Below are positions 8,891 through 16,425 of a stretch of 64,000 nt of DNA, one piece after another. Origin of the DNA: Tundrisphaera lichenicola (GTDB lineage Bacteria; Planctomycetota; Planctomycetia; Isosphaerales; Isosphaeraceae); assembly GCF_051175385.1 (NCBI RefSeq), contig NZ_CP195106.1, positions 5,766,001 to 5,830,000 on the forward strand. Reading direction: 5' to 3'. Numbering within the stretch: position 1 is the stretch's first letter; every line of letters begins with the position of its first letter. Made by a program: the position numbers and the translations under genes. Below the pieces are notes generated by a model. The model worked only from the letters and a program-made list of their open reading frames with translations, was not told the origin of the DNA and made no database searches.

Positions 8891-9244
8891 GACGAGTTCC
8901 ACCTGTTCGATTCAGAAAGAATGGGAGCGACTGAAAACGCACTGCTTTCTATAGACGCCGACTCCGAGAGCAAGGGCAACGAACCCAATCGCCCCAACCA
9001 AGGGGCCATCAGACCATCCCAACGATCGAACTCAAGTCATTCAGCGTACTAATGAATCTAGGTCCTGTTCGACGGGAACACCGAATAATTGCGAATAGGT
9101 AAAGAAACCCATACTCGCGTCTGCTTTATCTGGCAGACGAGCACGAATTAAAGTAACCTACATTCGTGTCGAAACGAATCAGCAACTCATCGGGTCACGA
9201 GAAACGAGACCTCGACAACGAAAGCCTAGGAGAAACAAACCAAC

Positions 9245-9254
9245 TGGTGTCAAC
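9245..9254 (-). promoter_or_regulatory. GTTGACACCA motif upstream of DUF1559 gene
   Basis: The 10-mer GTTGACACCA (minus strand), which contains a perfect -35-like TTGACA, lies about 355 nt upstream of the DUF1559 start. The identical 10-mer occurs at 16261-16270 upstream of the other DUF1559 gene. A matching -10 is not clear, so promoter function is a guess. Confidence 0.4.
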
Positions 9255-9752
9255 GACGACCACTAGTTTTCAAGGAAGACGAGGAAGGAGGGCGGGTGAG
9301 TTGCGGGGGACCGCCAGTAGAGCCTTCTTCGAGTAGATATAGTCACGTTAAGAGGATTCCACTAAAAAGTCAAGGCTGAACCAGTACTGTGGCGTTCGGG
9401 AAACAGCACGGATCTCTCCAGGATTCGCCGCTTCAGCATAAGAAAGCGAGGCAATATCACGGATGTCTCATCGGGGCAAATCCAGGCAGGGGCGGCACTT
9501 GATTCAATCGACGTGAAGACGAGGCGTCTGGTTTTAGCCCCGTCCGATCTTGACGCGAGCGGGATCGAGTCCTTTGGATCTTGCCTCCCTTTCAGGTGGC
9601 GAACGGTCGGCCCTGCGGGAGGAACGATGTGCCCGATCGGAAGCTGTTCGGATGACCTCGGTCATCGGATCCCGGATTCTTGAACGACCACCTCGAGGTC
9701 GTACGAATGCCGACCGCTTGTCCCCTGGCTGGATCGGGGGAGACGTGAGGGA

Positions 9753-9793
9753 ATCTCGGCCGGGCCACAATCCGAGTGGCATCCGGCCGAGAT
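9753..9793 (-). terminator. 11-bp inverted repeat after the symporter gene
   Basis: Perfect arms ATCTCGGCCGG (9753-9763) and CCGGCCGAGAT (9783-9793) around a 19-nt loop, starting about 18 nt after the symporter stop. No T-tract. Likely a terminator or 3'-end protecting hairpin. Confidence 0.45.
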
Positions 9794-9810
9794 CATCAAG
9801 AGCCGGACGA

Positions 9811-11463
9811 TCAGGCGATCGCACGATCAGGATGGAGATCGAGGGTCGCGGGCGCGGGGGCATCGGGCGGCTGCTCATCGAAGAGCAGAGCGACTCGCCC
9901 GGGATCGGGAGGTGGGGTCAACAGGCTGACGATCACTCCGGCGGCCAGCGAGGAAAGCAGGCCCCAGACGCATGGCTCAAACCCGAGGAGATAATAGGCT
10001 CCGAACCCCTGAGGAGGGGGGCCGATTCCCTGATCGATCTTCTGAAAGCCGAGATAGGACCCGTAGGCGTAGAGAGCCAGCGTGGAGCCCGCCCCGGCCC
10101 ACATGGCCGCCAGGGCCCCGGCGGCGGTCGCCCTCCGCCAGAAGGCCCCCATCATCACGGGCATCAGGAACGCGGCCGCCATCCCCGAGCTGGCGAAAAC
10201 GACGATCAATTGCAAATACTTGGGGGGGTTCAGGGCGATCAGGGCCGCGAAGAGGCCGATCCCGACCGTCGCCGAGTAGCTGGCCCATTCGATCTCCCGC
10301 TCGGAAGCATTGGGCCGCAAGAATCTCTGATAGACGTCTCGGACCAGGCCCGATGCCACGATCAGCAGGAATCCGCTGACGGTGCTCATCACCGCCCCGT
10401 AAGGGGCCGCCAGGATCAGGCCGGCGATGTAGGGGTTGGCCAGGAGGATGACCAGTCGGGGCATCGCCTCGTCGGGCTTCTCCAGACCGGGCAGGATCGA
10501 TCGCGCGGCGATGAAGATGAAGATGATCGGCACATAAATCAGGACGTTGTAGAGCGTCAGATAGAGGATCGACCATCGGAGTGTCCGAGAGTCTCGGAAC
10601 GCCATCAGTCGAACCATGGTCGAGGGCTGGCCCATCCCCGTGATTGCCCACATCACGAAGAACGAGAGCGCGAGCCCTAATGGGTGGAAATTCCGCCCGG
10701 CCCCGGGTCCGAAGGCAAAGCCGTCACCGGCCAGTTCCATCCCCTTGTACGTTGCGGCCTCCAGGCCGCCTGCGGCATACATCGCCATCGGGAAGAGGAT
10801 CATGATCCCGACGGCCATGATCAGGCTCTGGAAGACGTCGGTCCAGACCGCCGCGAGGAACCCGCCATAGGCGGTGTAGGCCACCACCGTCGCGGTGAAG
10901 ATCGCCAGTCCGATGATGTACCCCATGTCCACGGTCACCGCGAGGTCCTCGGCCGAGGCCCAGGAGTATGTGGAGGACGGCAGGACGATCTTCATGATCA
11001 CCCCGCCCGCCTTGAACTGGGGGACGAGGTTGCAGGTCAGGAAGAAGATGACCAGGAGGCTGGTCAACAGCCCCAGCGCGGGGCTTCCGAACCGCTCTCG
11101 GAGGAGGTCGGGCAGGGTGATGGCCCCGGTCTTCCTCGATAACTGACCGATCCGCTTGCCCAAGACGCCCAGGACGGTCAGGGGGGCGACCATGTACGAG
11201 GCGATCCAGAGGCCGACCACCCAGCCGAAACTGTAGACCAGCGAAGGGAACCCCATGAAGGTTCCGCCGCTCATCACCGCCGCGGTCAAGGCGACCGCAA
11301 GGGCACCCAACGAGCGGTTCCCCAGGAAATACTTCTGGAGAAATCCTGCCTTCTTGCTGGCCACGCGATTGGCCACCACCCCCAGGCCGAGCGAGACGAG
11401 GGTGAACAGCACGAGGGCCACCAGCGTGGCCGGATGGGCCTGGACTCCATTGGAATTAGGCAT
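9811..11463 (-). CDS. Sodium:solute symporter (SSS family, PanF-like)
   Basis: A 550-residue inner-membrane protein with about 13 hydrophobic segments, typical of the SSS family, which couples Na+ entry to uptake of a solute. Family features seen are FLGNRSLGALAVALTAAVMSGGTFMGFP near the N-terminus, the region ITLPDLLRERFGSP, and AYTAYGGFLAAVWTDVFQ in the middle. The nearest type is the sodium/pantothenate symporter, supported by the DUF997 (YhdT-type) gene directly upstream, the same pair as yhdT-panF of Escherichia coli. The substrate cannot be fixed from sequence. The ATG at 11463 overlaps the upstream gene by 8 nt. In-frame ATGs further upstream would extend into that gene. Confidence 0.87.
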   Translation of the reverse strand: MPNSNGVQAHPATLVALVLFTLVSLGLGVVANRVASKKAGFLQKYFLGNRSLGALAVALTAAVMSGGTFMGFPSLVYSFGWVVGLWIASYMVAPLTVLGVLGKRIGQLSRKTGAITLPDLLRERFGSPALGLLTSLLVIFFLTCNLVPQFKAGGVIMKIVLPSSTYSWASAEDLAVTVDMGYIIGLAIFTATVVAYTAYGGFLAAVWTDVFQSLIMAVGIMILFPMAMYAAGGLEAATYKGMELAGDGFAFGPGAGRNFHPLGLALSFFVMWAITGMGQPSTMVRLMAFRDSRTLRWSILYLTLYNVLIYVPIIFIFIAARSILPGLEKPDEAMPRLVILLANPYIAGLILAAPYGAVMSTVSGFLLIVASGLVRDVYQRFLRPNASEREIEWASYSATVGIGLFAALIALNPPKYLQLIVVFASSGMAAAFLMPVMMGAFWRRATAAGALAAMWAGAGSTLALYAYGSYLGFQKIDQGIGPPPQGFGAYYLLGFEPCVWGLLSSLAAGVIVSLLTPPPDPGRVALLFDEQPPDAPAPATLDLHPDRAIA

Positions 11464-11782
11464 CGATGGCCCCTTCGCGAATATCCGCATCGAGTTCGAT
11501 GGAGTGGTCGCGGCCCAGATCGTCATCGATCATGTAGAAGCCCGCGAACCAGACCGTGAACAGGGCACAGACGCCCCAGGGCACGATGTATCCCCAGAAA
11601 CACCAGGAGGGAATTCCCAGGATCGGCCGGACGTCCGCCTTGGTCAGCGGATGCTCGGCGTCGCCGTATCCGAAGAGCCAGGAATAAGAGCAGCAATAGA
11701 TCGTGCTGGCCAGCCAGGCCAGGCCGATGATCAGGCCCTCACGTCGGGCGTGTCGGAGTACTGTGTCGGTCTTGTCGGGCAC
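11456..11782 (-). CDS. DUF997 (YhdT-like) small membrane protein
   Basis: A 108-residue protein with two hydrophobic segments (LIIGLAWLASTIYCCSYSWLFGY and WGYIVPWGVCALFTVWFAGFYMI) and an acidic tail. This matches DUF997/YhdT proteins, which are encoded next to PanF-type symporters and are thought to be accessory subunits. The start is uncertain: a GTG at 11782 with GGAG 10 nt upstream removes a non-conserved, positively charged leader that would be present with the ATG at 11896 (146 residues). Overlaps the symporter gene, indicating coupled translation. Confidence 0.75.
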   Translation of the reverse strand: MPDKTDTVLRHARREGLIIGLAWLASTIYCCSYSWLFGYGDAEHPLTKADVRPILGIPSWCFWGYIVPWGVCALFTVWFAGFYMIDDDLGRDHSIELDADIREGAIDA

Positions 11783-11974
11783 GGCGGATCGGCTCCGAAA
11801 ATCTCCGGGACGGGCGAGAAGCCGGGGGAGCGGCGGGATTGATGGCGGATTATCGTTGTCGCAGGTCCGGACCACATTCGCAACCGACCATCGCACGCTG
11901 AGGCGGGATTCCGGCTCCTCGAGAATGGGATTCCAAGGGCAATGCGTCCGGTAAGGGCCTGATGAGTCTTCCGG

Positions 11975-12850
11975 CTATTCCGATGGGATCGGCCTGGTTC
12001 GGTCGCTTCCCACCAGGATCCGGGTCTGAGGATGACTGGTCTTCCAGGAAGACCAGGTGGTCGCCTCGAGTTCTCGGAAGAGGCCGAGTTTCGTGCCTTT
12101 GAGTTCGCCGCTGACGCAAACGAGCCCGTCGGCCTCGGGCAGCCAGAGACTTTTCGTCCTCCGATCGTACAGCAGCGGCTTCCCGAGGCTCGGGTCGGAA
12201 TTCGTCCCGTAAGCGTAGCCGGTCGTCCCGAAGGTGACCTCACGACCGCCCAGGGTCCGTTCGTAGAACTTCGCGGCACCCAGGCTCCGATCGTACACGA
12301 TCGCGAAGGGGGTCGAGCCGTCGAGGTCATCGACGACCTCGATCTTCTTGAGAAGCTCGGCCGGGTAGGCTCGGGGACCATCTTCGAACGTGAGCCCGTA
12401 GAATTCCTGATTGTCGCGGAGCCGAGCCGACCGCTCTGAGTCGATTCCCTCGAAAATCGGGTAGTCGATTCCGGGATTAGAATCCCGCCCGAACCCGCCA
12501 CTCAGCGACTCGACTCGGATGGTCGCGTCGGTCACGTCGTAATAAATCGCCTTCCCATCCTCCCCTTTCGCCGCCCAGAGGCGTTTCCGCCCGTCGGCTT
12601 CGGAGAGGAACACGGCGGGCCGATCATGATAGGATCTCCGGAGATGGACACCAAGATATCCGACGGGCACGGAATCCTCGGCCGCCTGCCGGGATTCCAG
12701 ATAACCCTGAACCTGGGTCCAAAGCCGTTGCCCGAAGAAGAGCAACGCCGTCAGGCCTATCGCGAGGATCGCGAGGGCGGGACCCCACCGGATGAGGGAT
12801 CGAGAGGCCTTGCGGTTCGGTTCCGCGGCGGATTCGCTGGGTTCGCTCAT
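11975..12850 (-). CDS. DUF3179 membrane-anchored protein
   Basis: A 291-residue protein with one N-terminal membrane segment (WGPALAILAIGLTALLFFG) and a large extracytoplasmic DUF3179 domain. Conserved stretches include DGPRAYPAELLKKIEVVDD, PFAIVYDRSLGAAKFYER and the block around LLYDRRTKSLWLPEADGLV. The function of DUF3179 is unknown. Its start overlaps the stop of the CRTAC1 gene as ATGA, so they are co-translated; it is the last gene of the second DUF1559-led block. Confidence 0.83.
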   Translation of the reverse strand: MSEPSESAAEPNRKASRSLIRWGPALAILAIGLTALLFFGQRLWTQVQGYLESRQAAEDSVPVGYLGVHLRRSYHDRPAVFLSEADGRKRLWAAKGEDGKAIYYDVTDATIRVESLSGGFGRDSNPGIDYPIFEGIDSERSARLRDNQEFYGLTFEDGPRAYPAELLKKIEVVDDLDGSTPFAIVYDRSLGAAKFYERTLGGREVTFGTTGYAYGTNSDPSLGKPLLYDRRTKSLWLPEADGLVCVSGELKGTKLGLFRELEATTWSSWKTSHPQTRILVGSDRTRPIPSE

Positions 12851-14664
12851 GGGACTCGGCTCGATGGGGGGTCGGGTCTCTGGAACGGCTCTGGATGCAC
12901 GTCAGGGTCGCCCTGACGAATGACGAGCCTGGCGTCCACGGGGAGTTCGCCGTATTCGCTGATGCTTCCGTCGGGCCAGCGGATGATCGCCTTCTCGATG
13001 ACGGAGGCCCCGCCCAGTCCGAAGTGGAGCGTGGGATCGGAAGCCCCCATGAAACCACCACCTCGGCGGACGACCGCCGACTGGCGAGGGCCCGGGCCGG
13101 CCTGAAGCTCGACGCGGGCCCCGATGGCCTCGCGATTCGGGGAGTTGCCGACCAACCGGATGGCCGATGCGTGGAAGTCGCGATTCCCTTCGTTAATCAG
13201 GAAGGCGAGCGGCCCGTCGATGGTGGTGACGACGAGGTCGAGATCGCCATCGCCATCGACATCCCCGGATGCGATGCTCCGGCCGGCCCGGACCTTGTCG
13301 AGCCCCGGGCCCCATACGGAGGTCCTGCCTCCGAACTCCAACGTCTCTCTGCCGAGGTTCTTCAGGAAGAGCGGAGGCTGCGCATAGATCGAGTCGGGAG
13401 TGAGCGGATAGACATGACCATTGACCTGAAAGAGGTCGAGCCAGCCGTCGAGGTCGAAGTCGGCGAGGACCAGGCCCCACCCGACGAACGGCTCGGTCTG
13501 GATGCTCAGGCGTGAGCCAACCGAGGCGTCGGTGTAATCCACGGACCCGCCGCCCAACAGTAATCGAGTCCCCTCGTGGTGGAAGTTCGTGTAGATCAGA
13601 TCGAGCCGGCCATCGCGGTTCACGTCGCCGATCTCGACGCCCATACTCCCTTCGGGGGCACCCATCCGGTTCAGGGCCGCTCCGGTCTCCAGGGCGACAT
13701 CCCGGAAGGTCCCCCGCCCGGAGCCTCGATAGAGCTGATTGGCCTGGGCATCGTTCAGGACGAACAGGTCGAGCTGGCCATCTTCATCCAGGTCGGCGAA
13801 TGCGGCGGACATGCCCTTTCCGTCGGGAGAAGAGAGCCCCGCGGAAGTCGTGATTTCCTCGAACGTGCCGTCCCCTCGATTCCGCCAGAGCTGGTCGGGC
13901 TGCCCCGGCAACATCCCGGGGCCCTGGAAGACCTTCACCCCCCCGATGTGATCATGGAGCGGCGGAGGGTGGATCGGGTCGACGGTCACATAGTTCACCA
14001 CGAACAAGTCGAGCCAGCCATCGCCGTCCACATCGCCCCAACTGGCCGCGACGCCCCAATCCTCCCCCGAGATCCCGGCCCTGGCGGTGACGTCGAGGAA
14101 CGTCCCATCACCCTGATTTTGCCAGAGTGTGTCGGGACCATGCTGGGTCACGATCAAGTCGAGGTCGCCATCGGCGTCGTAATCGGCCACCCCAACCCCC
14201 TGCGCCCATCCGGTCCAGGCGAGCCCGCTTCGCGACGTGACGTCGACCCATCGACCCGGACCGTCGTTCCGGAAGAGCCAGGGCCCCCCCGCACAAATGA
14301 CGCGGCCCGCCTTCACCTCGCTGCCGGGTGCCACGAAAAGATCGAGATCGCCATCGCCATCGAAATCGAAGAGGGCGACGCCAACGCCGAGCGAGTGGAG
14401 AACGGACGGCTTGTCCGGGCTCCCGCACCTGGTGACGACGTCGATGCCGAAGTCTCTCGCTCGGTCGACGAACCAGGGACCGATCGCGGGTTTGACGATC
14501 GGTTTCGGCGGTGGCAATTGCGTTTGAACCGGGACTGCGGGTGCGAATTCCACGCCCCCGGTCAACGCATCACAGCCTGCAACAGAGAGAGAGAGAACGG
14601 CCAGGATCAACCAGGCGGGCCAGCGAACCGAAGAACCGCCCGAGCCGGCCAGGGTCCTGGTCAT
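12847..14664 (-). CDS. CRTAC1-family lipoprotein (FG-GAP/VCBS repeats, ASPIC/UnbV)
   Basis: A 605-residue exported protein. The signal ends in a lipobox-like LSVAGC. Many FG-GAP/VCBS-type calcium-binding loops of the form DxDxDGxxDL are visible (DFDGDGDLDLFV, DYDADGDLDLIV, DVDGDGWLDLFV, DLDEDGQLDLFV, DVNRDGRLDLIY, DFDLDGWLDLFQ, DVDGDGDLDLVV), consistent with a seven-bladed beta-propeller. The C-terminal about 90 residues form an ASPIC/UnbV domain (NREAIGARVELQAG ... LHFGLGGASVIEKAIIRWPDG). Such proteins are abundant in planctomycetes and often lie near TPR and multihaem proteins. Start overlaps the upstream small lipoprotein stop (ATGA). Confidence 0.9.
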   Translation of the reverse strand: MTRTLAGSGGSSVRWPAWLILAVLSLSVAGCDALTGGVEFAPAVPVQTQLPPPKPIVKPAIGPWFVDRARDFGIDVVTRCGSPDKPSVLHSLGVGVALFDFDGDGDLDLFVAPGSEVKAGRVICAGGPWLFRNDGPGRWVDVTSRSGLAWTGWAQGVGVADYDADGDLDLIVTQHGPDTLWQNQGDGTFLDVTARAGISGEDWGVAASWGDVDGDGWLDLFVVNYVTVDPIHPPPLHDHIGGVKVFQGPGMLPGQPDQLWRNRGDGTFEEITTSAGLSSPDGKGMSAAFADLDEDGQLDLFVLNDAQANQLYRGSGRGTFRDVALETGAALNRMGAPEGSMGVEIGDVNRDGRLDLIYTNFHHEGTRLLLGGGSVDYTDASVGSRLSIQTEPFVGWGLVLADFDLDGWLDLFQVNGHVYPLTPDSIYAQPPLFLKNLGRETLEFGGRTSVWGPGLDKVRAGRSIASGDVDGDGDLDLVVTTIDGPLAFLINEGNRDFHASAIRLVGNSPNREAIGARVELQAGPGPRQSAVVRRGGGFMGASDPTLHFGLGGASVIEKAIIRWPDGSISEYGELPVDARLVIRQGDPDVHPEPFQRPDPPSSRVP

Positions 14665-14885
14665 TTGGCGTTCGCCTTCGTTTTCGGCAGCGGCTTCGCC
14701 TTGCCTTCGAGCGACCCCCGACGATATTCCGACCGCCGGACATCCTGATAATTCTGGCGGGCCGCCTCGAATTCCTTGCTATCCATCGCCGGCGTCGGTG
14801 CTTCGGAGCCGCAACCCGGAAGAGCAGCCAATCCTGACGCCGCGAGGAGAACCATCGCCGTCCGACGAGATCGATGCGAAACCAT
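14661..14885 (-). CDS. Small lipoprotein, unknown function
   Basis: A 74-residue protein with a lipoprotein signal (MVLLAASGLAALPGC) and a short, basic and polar mature part ending KPLPKTKANAK. No known domain. The ATG at 14885 has GGAGAGGA about 10 nt upstream, favoured over an ATG at 14933. It sits between the DUF1559 gene (136 nt upstream) and the CRTAC1 gene (4-nt overlap), the same place that a lipoprotein holds in the other DUF1559 block. Confidence 0.7.
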   Translation of the reverse strand: MVSHRSRRTAMVLLAASGLAALPGCGSEAPTPAMDSKEFEAARQNYQDVRRSEYRRGSLEGKAKPLPKTKANAK

Positions 14886-15021
14886 GATCTTGATTTCCTC
14901 TCCGAAGGGTCCGGGACGGGCGTTCAATGCCATGAATGTCTTGAGGCAAGAGGAGTCGGGGCCTCGAAGGTTCCCGACGTATTCGGCCGATTGCTCCGCC
15001 GTCGCGCCGGGATGATCGGAC

Positions 15022-16035
15022 TCAGTACGAGTCGGCGGAAATGACTTCGCCCCCGCCTCGGGTACCCAGACTCATCCAGGTCTGCGGGTTGATGGTCTCC
15101 TTGAAAGCGGAGACGCTCCCGTCGCACTTCACGGCGTTGGCGATGCCCGGGTGATACGAAGAGGCGGGCTTCATGATGTACCACCAGCTGCTGGAGGACT
15201 GGGGCGTGCAAGCGTTGGAGTTGGGGGTCATGATCGTGTTGAAGCCGTTCCGCCAGATACTGCCTTCCAGCCAGGTGTAACCCTTGTAGCGCCAGGTCCC
15301 TCCCGAGGGAATCGGCCCGGCTTTCCAGTCGACCGCCTTGCAGGCCGCGACAGCCTGGGCGACCGTCGAGGAAGACGTGATCCCGGAAATGTCATAGACA
15401 TCCGAGACGCGGGTCCGGGACGCGCCGCTCACCAAGGGGCCTGCTGCGCACTCGGCCGCCATCAGGGTGTTGCTCGTACCATCGGTGATCGCGGCCAGGG
15501 TGACGATCGTGAGAGGGGGGTCGACCGCCGGATCGTCCTGGATCGAACGCCCGAAGGCTCCATCCCAGGACCTCAACCTCGGCCACCAGGTCCCCCAATT
15601 CCAGGCGTAATTGGCCGCCCAGTAATAGGGGAACACGGAATCGGCCCGCTGAGCATAGACCTCCGAGGGACAGGTGTAAGTACTGACCCGAGTCTTGCCC
15701 GCGGTCGCGTTGGCCACGTCGCAGTCGAGCCATCGTGATTGCGGAGCCGAGAAATTCAGGGCGTTGTAAACGCCATTCTGTTCGAGGAACGGGAGGATCA
15801 CCCCATTCGGCGCGATCGCGCCCGAGGATTCTCCCTGCGGGAAGCAGCTCCAGGTCTGCTCGTAGTTCATCACGGCCAGGCCGATCTGCTTCAGATTGTT
15901 GATGCATTGCGAGCGTCGGGCGGCCTCGCGCGCCGCCTGGACCGCCGGCAGGAGCAAGGCGATCAGCACGGCGATGATCGCGATGACGACCAGGAGCTCG
16001 ATCAGCGTGAATGCGCGTCGGGGACGATTCACCAT
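15022..16035 (-). CDS. DUF1559 protein (type IV prepilin-like pseudopilin)
   Basis: A 337-residue paralogue of the protein at 7820-8890. The prepilin signal RAFTLIELLVVIAIIAVLIA and the LLPAVQAAREAARRSQC block are nearly identical; the middle is divergent, with an ITDGTSNTLMAAE segment typical of the family. The C-terminal H-x9-DG motif is YHPGIANAVKCDGSVSAF. It heads the block of lipoprotein, CRTAC1 and DUF3179 genes, and would be cleaved by a prepilin peptidase at the cytoplasmic side of the membrane. Confidence 0.93.
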   Translation of the reverse strand: MVNRPRRAFTLIELLVVIAIIAVLIALLLPAVQAAREAARRSQCINNLKQIGLAVMNYEQTWSCFPQGESSGAIAPNGVILPFLEQNGVYNALNFSAPQSRWLDCDVANATAGKTRVSTYTCPSEVYAQRADSVFPYYWAANYAWNWGTWWPRLRSWDGAFGRSIQDDPAVDPPLTIVTLAAITDGTSNTLMAAECAAGPLVSGASRTRVSDVYDISGITSSSTVAQAVAACKAVDWKAGPIPSGGTWRYKGYTWLEGSIWRNGFNTIMTPNSNACTPQSSSSWWYIMKPASSYHPGIANAVKCDGSVSAFKETINPQTWMSLGTRGGGEVISADSY

Positions 16036-16412
16036 CGGAGAGTCCTCTCAAGAAGGGGGGCGAGAGTCTCGGAGCGGCGCATGATGCGACGTCCTGCGGA
16101 TACAGGCGTGAACATTGGGGGAGGTGAGTGGAACGTCAGCCGTTAGATTGCTGGAAGCCTGGCGTCGAAGCCTCAGCTTGACTGTTCTCTGGCACAACGT
16201 CTGAGCAACGGTGCCTGGACCTGCTTTCCTGGGCCAACACTAAGTAACCTCGCCAGACCTTGGTGTCAACCACATTTGTTTAACGGAAGCAAATTAACCA
16301 AGCGTACCATCGATGATGGCAGGAACGAGCACCAAACGAGCCATCACGCACTCATGAAACAGGAACGGCATGATCACACGAGCTTTTGTTCGGCCCTGAT
16401 TAGCAAGCCCGT
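16036..16412. other. Intergenic region upstream of DUF1559 gene
   Basis: No gene is supported. The stretch holds the shared GTTGACACCA motif at 16261-16270 and, at its right edge, the hairpin at 16407-16425. Otherwise no repeat or RNA structure was recognised. Confidence 0.5.
16261..16270 (-). promoter_or_regulatory. GTTGACACCA motif upstream of DUF1559 gene
   Basis: The same 10-mer as at 9245-9254, on the same strand relative to a DUF1559 gene, about 225 nt before the start. TTGACA is followed after 17 nt by TACTTA, a poor -10 match. It may be a -35 element or a binding site shared by the two paralogues. Confidence 0.4.
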
Positions 16413-16425
16413 CTACCGGACGGGC
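16407..16425 (-). terminator. Hairpin at the end of the peptidase gene
   Basis: Perfect 7-bp arms GCCCGTC and GACGGGC with a 5-nt loop, overlapping the stop codon of the S9 peptidase. No T-tract. Possible terminator. Confidence 0.35.

Larger units (their letters stand above)
8891..9810. other. Long non-coding region (about 920 bp)
   Basis: No gene is supported. The stretch 8900-9530 looks clearly less GC-rich than its flanks. It contains the shared 10-mer at 9245-9254, an inverted repeat GTCTGC/GCAGAC (9119-9124 and 9133-9138, 8-nt loop) and the hairpin at 9753-9793. Open frames that enter it from 9534-9878 are unlike any known protein and run against the symporter gene. A long leader or promoter region for the DUF1559 gene is the simplest reading. 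Confidence 0.5.

Noticed and set aside
9119..9138. GTCTGC/GCAGAC inverted repeat as an operator or terminator
   Set aside because: Short, alone and without a T-tract or close promoter; likely chance in a 900-bp gap.
9550..10680. Plus-strand open frame opposite the sodium symporter
   Set aside because: Rich in Arg, Gly, Asp and Gln with no domain; the opposite strand has an obvious membrane transporter.
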